A stretch of DNA of 64,000 bases from Clostridium sp. Marseille-P3244 (GTDB lineage Bacteria; Bacillota; Clostridia; Lachnospirales; Lachnospiraceae), in the NCBI RefSeq assembly GCF_900120155.1, contig NZ_LT635549.1:868001-932000 (forward strand). The letters run 5' to 3'. Below, in pieces: positions 59,114-64,000 of this stretch. Each line of letters begins with the position of its first letter. Position 1 is the first letter of the stretch. The translations under genes were made by a program, and so were the position numbers. Under the pieces are notes generated by a model that was not told the origin of the DNA, did no database searches, and saw nothing but the letters and a program-made list of their open reading frames with translations.

Positions 59114-59963
59114 GCCATCTCCCGGAAGCGCCACATGGAAGCACAAGCCCGGATGATGTTACGGGAAGGCCGATCTCCTGGGAGTCCACGTGGCCTCCCC
59201 AGGGTTTCAGTTCAGTGGCGATCATATAGGTGAGCACAGCGGGAGCCAGTCCTGTTGTGTACGAATTTACAAGGAAAAACAGAGCATCTCTGGACAGGAT
59301 TTTTGTACACAGCCTGATCAGAGGATGGATCATATCTTCGATCTTCCAGATTTCGCCTTTGGGGCCTCTGCCGTAAGAAGGTGGATCCATAATGATAGCG
59401 TCGTAAGTATTTCCTCTCCGGATCTCCCGTTCTACATATTTCACACAGTCGTCTACAAGCCAGCGGATAGGAGCGTCTTTCAGGCCGGAAGATACGGCAT
59501 TTTCCTTCGCCCACGCCACCATTCCTTTTGAGGCATCAACGTGAGTGACGGAAGCGCCGGCCGCGGCGGCAGAAAGTGTGGCTCCGCCGGTGTAGGCAAA
59601 CAGATTGAGTACTTTCACCGGCCGGCCGGCACCACGGATGATCCCGGAGAACCAGTCCCAGTTAGCCGCCTGCTCCGGGAAAAGACCTGTGTGTTTGAAA
59701 CTAAACGGCTTCAGATTAAAAGTGAGGTTTCCATAATGGATCTGCCACTGTTTGGGAAGGCTGAAGAATTCCCATTCACCTCCACCCTTCTTGCTGCGGT
59801 GGTAATGTCCGTTTCTGTTCTCCCAGCCTTTATTTTTACGGGGTGTATCCCAGATTACCTGTGGATCCGGGCGCACGAGGATATATTTTCCCCACCGTTC
59901 CAGTTTCTCCCCTTTCGAGCAGTCAATGATTTCATAATCTTTCCAGTTCTTTGCGATCCACAT
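59091..59963 (-). CDS. SAM-dependent rRNA methyltransferase (RlmI/RlmK-like)
   Basis: A 290-residue enzyme. LNLFAYTGGATLSAAAAGAS is the SAM loop (about 138), VTHVDASKGMVAWAKENA follows, and the catalytic motif AIIMDPPSYGRGPKGEIWKIE is near 205. Likely methylates 23S rRNA. The normal protein seems to end at LPCGASGRW; the last six residues (QKGTGTF end) and the stop are encoded by the palindromic repeat. AAAGGATTCGTTTT lies upstream of the start. Confidence 0.9.
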   Translation of the reverse strand: MWIAKNWKDYEIIDCSKGEKLERWGKYILVRPDPQVIWDTPRKNKGWENRNGHYHRSKKGGGEWEFFSLPKQWQIHYGNLTFNLKPFSFKHTGLFPEQAANWDWFSGIIRGAGRPVKVLNLFAYTGGATLSAAAAGASVTHVDASKGMVAWAKENAVSSGLKDAPIRWLVDDCVKYVEREIRRGNTYDAIIMDPPSYGRGPKGEIWKIEDMIHPLIRLCTKILSRDALFFLVNSYTTGLAPAVLTYMIATELKPWGGHVDSQEIGLPVTSSGLVLPCGASGRWQKGTGTF

Positions 59964-60155
59964 AAAACGAATCCTTTCTATGACAATATTTCTGCGGTAT
60001 GATTCCTATAAATGAAGTGTATCTGGTTTATTATAACATAGATCTTGGAAGCGGGCATGTTTTCTTTCAAATGCCGGAGGAAGGATTAGAAACGTGTATC
60101 CAGGCATATGAAATCATGTTATAATGTACTCAGTTATAAAAAGGAGGAATGTGCC

Positions 60156-60809
60156 ATGATCACGGTGAATGCGGTAGGAGATATCTGTCCGATCCCGGTC
60201 GTTAAGACCAAGAAAGCACTGGGAGAGCTGAATGGGCCGGGGCAGATCGAAGTCTTTGTGGATAATGAAACAGCGATGAAGAATGTAACCAAAATGGCAA
60301 AAAATTCCGGCGCCAAGACAGAGCAGGAAGTGCTGGAAGAAGGCCGGTACAGGATATTGATCACAGTTGGAGAAAGTGTACAGAATACCCGCACCAATGA
60401 AGGGGACGGCAGGATGGAGCAGACAAAAGTCCCGGCTTTGGTATCGGACCGGGATCCGGTGTGCAGGACCTGTGTCGGCACAGTTGTGTCTGTCGGCTCG
60501 GACCGGATGGGGGACGGAAGTGATGAACTGGGCCATATTCTCATGAAGAGTTTTATATTTGCAGTGACCCAGCTCGATGAGCTGCCGGACAAGATGATCT
60601 TCTACAACGGCGGCGCCAGGCTGACAGTGGAAGGGTCAGAGAGTCTGGAGGATCTGAGAAACCTTGAGGAACAGGGAGTGGAGATCCTGACATGCGGCAC
60701 ATGTCTCGATTACTATGGCCTGAAGGAAAAACTGGCCGTAGGGGGAGTGACCAACATGTACAGTATTGTGGAGATCCTGCAGAGTTCAGTCAGCGTGATA
60801 CGCCCCTAA
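60156..60809 (+). CDS. yedF: Selenium-metabolism protein YedF (TusA-like plus DsrE-like)
   Basis: A 217-residue protein. The N-terminal TusA/SirA domain has the CPxP motif in GDICPIPVVKTKKAL; the C-terminal part (about 100-217) has a DsrE-like fold with CGTCLDYYGLKEKL. The family occurs with selD in selenium-using bacteria and is thought to bind or transfer selenium. ATG 60156 has AAAAGGAGGA upstream. selD starts 61 bases after its stop. Confidence 0.9.
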   Translation: MITVNAVGDICPIPVVKTKKALGELNGPGQIEVFVDNETAMKNVTKMAKNSGAKTEQEVLEEGRYRILITVGESVQNTRTNEGDGRMEQTKVPALVSDRDPVCRTCVGTVVSVGSDRMGDGSDELGHILMKSFIFAVTQLDELPDKMIFYNGGARLTVEGSESLEDLRNLEEQGVEILTCGTCLDYYGLKEKLAVGGVTNMYSIVEILQSSVSVIRP

Positions 60810-60870
60810 GTGACCTGCAAGAGCTTCAGACGGCACGAAAGAGGCCGCAGAAGGAAAAGGGAGAAGAAGC

Positions 60871-61914
60871 ATGAACGAAAAAATTCGGTTAACACAGTTC
60901 GCAAAACATGGAGGATGCGCGGCGAAGATCGGACCCGATACCCTTTCCAAAGTGCTTGGAAAGCTGCCGCGGTTCAGTGACCCGGAACTCCTCGTCGGTT
61001 TTGAGACATCGGATGATGCGGCAGTCTATAAGATAAGCGACGATACAGCGGTGATCCAGACTCTGGATTTCTTTACTCCGGTAGTGGATGACCCTTATAC
61101 ATTCGGCCAGGTGGCTGCCTCCAACGCGCTCAGCGATGTGTACGCTATGGGAGGAGACCCCCGGATTGCGCTGAACATCGTATGCTTTCCGGAAGATCTG
61201 GATCCGGATGTGCTGGGTGAGATCCTGCGGGGCGGTGCAGATAAGGTGAGGGAAGCCGGCGCAGTGCTTGTGGGAGGGCACTCCATACAGGACGACGTCC
61301 CAAAATACGGGCTGTCGGTGATGGGAGTGGCCCATCCTGAAAAGATTTATAAAAATTTCGGGTGCCGGGAAGGGGATGTGCTCATCCTGACCAAACAGAT
61401 CGGAAGCGGAATCGTAAATACAGCGGTGAAGGCGCAGATGGCGTCCGCGGACGCAGAACAGGAAGCAGTCCGAGTTATGACATCACTGAACCGCAGAGCA
61501 AAGGAAACGATCCAAAACTATACGGTCCATGCCTGTACAGATGTAACCGGGTTCGGACTTCTCGGGCATTGTTCCGAGATGGCCTCAGCCAGCGGGGCGG
61601 TTCTCGAGATCCATGTAAGAGATATCGCTTATATCCGCGGAGCAAAGGAATATGCCCAGATGGGCCTGATCCCCGGCGGAGCGTACCGGAATCAGAGGTA
61701 CGCCGAAGATCTGCTGGATCCCGGGGATGTGGAAGAAGTGTACGTGGACCTGGTCAGTGATCCGCAGACATCCGGGGGGCTTTTGCTGGCGGTGCCGGAG
61801 GATGAGGCGGGCTCACTGCTTAAGGATCTTGGAAAAGCGGGCCTGGGTACGGAAGTTTCTGTGGTCGGCCGGGTGGCCGGATGCGGGGCCAGACCTGCGA
61901 TACGCCTGAGATAA
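60871..61914 (+). CDS. selD: Selenide, water dikinase (selenophosphate synthase)
   Basis: A 347-residue enzyme making selenophosphate from selenide and ATP. The active-site Cys is in KHGGCAAKIG near residue 15, with Lys20; the site uses Cys, not selenocysteine. The ATP-binding motifs SNALSDVYAMGGDPRIALN and GGHSIQDDVPKYGL, plus DVTGFGLLGHCSEM, are intact. GGGAGAAGAAGC precedes the start. A LysR gene follows after 13 bases. Confidence 0.95.
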   Translation: MNEKIRLTQFAKHGGCAAKIGPDTLSKVLGKLPRFSDPELLVGFETSDDAAVYKISDDTAVIQTLDFFTPVVDDPYTFGQVAASNALSDVYAMGGDPRIALNIVCFPEDLDPDVLGEILRGGADKVREAGAVLVGGHSIQDDVPKYGLSVMGVAHPEKIYKNFGCREGDVLILTKQIGSGIVNTAVKAQMASADAEQEAVRVMTSLNRRAKETIQNYTVHACTDVTGFGLLGHCSEMASASGAVLEIHVRDIAYIRGAKEYAQMGLIPGGAYRNQRYAEDLLDPGDVEEVYVDLVSDPQTSGGLLLAVPEDEAGSLLKDLGKAGLGTEVSVVGRVAGCGARPAIRLR

Positions 61915-61927
61915 AGGAGCAAAACAG

Positions 61928-62839
61928 ATGAATTTGAAACAACTGGAAGCATTTGTCAGAGTGGCAGAGACAAAAAGCTTTTCGGCTGCCGCGCGGCAGC
62001 TGTATCTGACGCAGCCCACGGTCAGCTCCCATATCTCCGCCCTGGAACAGGAACTGAACGCCTGTCTGCTGATAAGGAATACAAAGGGCGCCGCATTGTC
62101 TGAAGAAGGGAAAAAGCTTTATGCATATGCAGAGCAGATGCTGGAGTTAGAGCAGAAGATCCGGGAACAGTTCGGGCTGGAGGGAGGACGGAAAGGCTGT
62201 GTTCTGCGGATTGCCGCGTCTACAGTTCCGTCTCAGTATCTTCTTCCGGAAATCCTTGCAGAGTTTCATTCCAGGTATCCGGAAGAACAGCTGAAAGTGC
62301 TGGAGACTGACAGCGAAGGTGTGATCGATCAGATCTTGTCTCATAAGGCGGATATCGGTTTCACCGGAACCGTTCTGGAAAAAGGAAACTGTACATATCT
62401 TCCGTTCTACCAGGATGAACTGGTCCTCATTACGCCGGCTTCGGAACGGTTTCAGGAAAGAGTGGGACAGGACATATGGTCCTGGGTTGCGAAGGAGCCT
62501 GTTATCCTGAGAGAAGAAGGATCGGGAACCAGGAAAGAAGCGGAACGGATATTTGCCCGGATGGGGATCCCCATGGAGAGTTTCCGGACAGCGGCTGTCA
62601 TAGAGAATCCGGAGACGATCAAACGCACAGTGGCAAACGGCACCGGAATCTCTGTATTGTCCCGCCTTGCCGCGGCAGAAGAGATCAGCAGCGGGAAACT
62701 GCTGGCATTTCCTCTGGGAAGCGGAGGGGGAAAACGCAGCATCAATCTGGTCTATGATTCCGGATATCCTGTCCTTCCGGCAGCAGATAAATTCATTGAA
62801 ACTGTAAGAGCGATGTATGAAAAGACAGGTTGTCTTTAA
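61928..62839 (+). CDS. LysR-family transcriptional regulator of the selenium unit
   Basis: A 303-residue regulator. The N-terminal winged helix has QLEAFVRVAETKSFSAAARQ and LYLTQPTVSSHISALEQEL. The C-terminal effector domain (90-303) is a periplasmic-binding-protein fold. The placement between selD and a cysteine-desulfurase-like gene suggests control of selenium genes or sulfur genes. AAAGGAGCAAAACAG precedes the start. Confidence 0.92.
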   Translation: MNLKQLEAFVRVAETKSFSAAARQLYLTQPTVSSHISALEQELNACLLIRNTKGAALSEEGKKLYAYAEQMLELEQKIREQFGLEGGRKGCVLRIAASTVPSQYLLPEILAEFHSRYPEEQLKVLETDSEGVIDQILSHKADIGFTGTVLEKGNCTYLPFYQDELVLITPASERFQERVGQDIWSWVAKEPVILREEGSGTRKEAERIFARMGIPMESFRTAAVIENPETIKRTVANGTGISVLSRLAAAEEISSGKLLAFPLGSGGGKRSINLVYDSGYPVLPAADKFIETVRAMYEKTGCL

Positions 62840-62844
62840 AGGAG

Positions 62845-62912
62845 AAGGCAGAATAAAACAGCCTCTCTTATAGATTTTTTCTATAAGAGAGGCTGTTTTA
62901 TTCTGCCTTTTG
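62845..62912 (+). terminator. Very long perfect terminator hairpin after the LysR gene
   Basis: Bases 62845-62873 and 62881-62909 are perfect 29-bp inverted repeats (AAGGCAGAATAAAACAGCCT), loop ATTTTTT, with a short T stretch after. Confidence 0.88.
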
Positions 62913-62991
62913 ATTGGACGAAAAAACAGAAGGAACCTATACTGAAATTACAGCAGTATGTACCCGGCGTCACGAAAGGAGCGGTCAGGAA

Positions 62992-64000
62992 ATGATCTAC
63001 ATGGATAACGCGGCGACAAGTCTGCAAAAACCGGCTGAAGTCAGCCAGGCTGTACTGAAGGCGTTTGAAACCATAGGAAATGCCGGACGGGGAGTTTCAG
63101 AGACTGCCCTGTGCGCGGCACGGATCATCTATGGGACACGGGAAAAACTGGCCCGTTTTTTTCACGCGGAATCCCCGAACCGGATTGCTTTCACGGCCAA
63201 TTCGACGGAAAGTCTGAACATGGCGATCAAGGGAACGATTGCTCCGGGAGACCATGTGATCACTACCGTGCTGGAACATAATTCTGTTCTGCGTCCCCTC
63301 TATGAATGTCAGAGGCAGGGAGCAGAACTCACGATAATTGGCTGCGATGAGAAGGGGAATGTCTCCTGCCGTGAGATGGAGGCTGCCATCCGCGGAAATA
63401 CGAAGGCCATTGTCTGCACTCATGCATCGAATCTGACCGGGAACATGATCAATATAGAAGCTGTGGGCAGCATGGCAGAAAAGCACCGTCTTCTTTTTAT
63501 CGTCGACGCCTCTCAGACGGCGGGGGTGTATCCGATCGATGTCAGTAGAATTGGGATTGACATCCTCTGTTTTACCGGGCATAAGAGCCTGCTGGGGCCC
63601 CAGGGGACCGGAGGCATATATGTCAGGCCGGGAGTTGAGGTCCGGCCGCTGCTGAGCGGGGGAAGCGGGGTGGATACCTATAACCGGCACCACCCTTCCC
63701 AGATGCCGACTGCTCTTGAGGCAGGCACTCTGAACGGACACGGGATCGCGGGGCTGGGAGCGGCGCTGGACTATCTGGAGTCTGTCGGTCTGGAGCAGAT
63801 CCGGAAAAGAGAGCTGGCATTGATGTGGCGGTTTTATGAGGGAGTTTCCCAGATCCCCGGGATTAAAGTGTACGGAGATTTTGACACGGAAGACCGTGCC
63901 CCTATCGTTGCTCTCAATATCCGGGATTATGATTCTTCCCAAGTCAGTGACGAGCTGGATACAGAATACGGCATTGTTACCCGCCCGGGCGCACACTGCG
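62992..64000 (+). CDS. Cysteine desulfurase / selenocysteine lyase-like aminotransferase class V (3' end outside window)
   Basis: At least 336 residues are visible; the frame is open to the window end. MIYMDNAATSLQKPAEV at the N-terminus, NSTESLNMAIKGTI, THASNLTGNMINIE, IVDASQTAGVYPID and the PLP Lys in CFTGHKSLLGPQGTGGIYV mark the class-V fold. In selenium-using Clostridia and Enterococcus, members of this subfamily sit beside selD and yedF. ATG 62992 with AGGA upstream. It may supply Se or S; the exact substrate is unproven. Confidence 0.9.
   Translation, partial: MIYMDNAATSLQKPAEVSQAVLKAFETIGNAGRGVSETALCAARIIYGTREKLARFFHAESPNRIAFTANSTESLNMAIKGTIAPGDHVITTVLEHNSVLRPLYECQRQGAELTIIGCDEKGNVSCREMEAAIRGNTKAIVCTHASNLTGNMINIEAVGSMAEKHRLLFIVDASQTAGVYPIDVSRIGIDILCFTGHKSLLGPQGTGGIYVRPGVEVRPLLSGGSGVDTYNRHHPSQMPTALEAGTLNGHGIAGLGAALDYLESVGLEQIRKRELALMWRFYEGVSQIPGIKVYGDFDTEDRAPIVALNIRDYDSSQVSDELDTEYGIVTRPGAHC

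Noticed and set aside
60900..60930. Selenocysteine codon in selD
   Set aside because: The active site codon is TGC (Cys), in frame, with no TGA.
63097..63996. Long open frame on the minus strand (about 300 codons)
   Set aside because: It lies wholly opposite the cysteine-desulfurase-like gene, which has clear family motifs; the minus frame has no motif or ribosome site.

Overview
The window looks like chromosomal DNA of an anaerobic, Gram-positive member of the Clostridia, most likely a Lachnospiraceae gut bacterium. The grounds are purine-rich GGAGG ribosome sites, two PF06541-type membrane proteins, a class-F-like flavodiiron fusion enzyme, a PPi-type phosphofructokinase, a CwlO/SleB-like wall hydrolase, an ISLre2 element and the gdpP-rplI-dnaB order. 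No phage, plasmid or CRISPR signal was seen. The species cannot be named from sequence alone.

Layout. 1-3.0 kb: end of gdpP, rplI, dnaB and a convergent MerR-like gene. 3.0-3.7 kb: a perfect hairpin, a 62-bp tandem repeat and a small 2[4Fe-4S] ferredoxin. 3.8-8.2 kb: an orphan sugar-type binding lipoprotein, a coiled-coil wall hydrolase, a HAD phosphatase and uppP. 8.15-8.5 kb: a 161-bp tandem repeat that folds on itself. 8.6-11.1 kb: a polar amino-acid ABC transporter whose binding protein appears circularly permuted. 11.2-13.3 kb: an SfsA-MutY fusion and a frameshifted XRE regulator. 13.5-17.8 kb: a surface protein with a cohesin-like domain and eight Ig-like repeats, followed by a dockerin protein. 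17.85-21.97 kb: three insertion sequences of different families (IS200, IS3 with an A7G frameshift signal, ISLre2). 22.1-30.4 kb: TetR, lipid kinase, PAP2, trpS, tRNA-Arg, pseudouridine synthase, tex, DnaJ-like. 30.6-38.6 kb: rpiB, membrane protein, nth, flavodiiron fusion, second membrane protein, tRNA-Gly, xpt, HAD, then a 408-bp nested inverted-repeat element. 38.6-44.6 kb: pyrC, pfp, glf, a membrane pseudokinase and a tiny Asn/Ser-rich protein. 44.6-47.9 kb: RNA methyltransferase, rdgB, phosphodiesterase and a seven-tRNA cluster. 47.9-54.3 kb: mntP behind a yybP-ykoY riboswitch, a two-component system, an AGCS symporter, hisHF. 54.3-60 kb: ung, tRNA-Gly(CCC), a PD-(D/E)XK-like hypothetical, an EIIC-like protein, an alarmone synthetase, an rRNA methyltransferase. 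60.1-64 kb: a selenium unit (yedF, selD, LysR regulator, cysteine-desulfurase-like gene cut by the window end).

Most genes are housekeeping. The accessory interest lies in the permuted binding protein with its modified ATPase, the cohesin/dockerin neighbour pair, several multidomain fusions, and families of long palindromic intergenic elements, two of which supply the stop codons of neighbouring genes.
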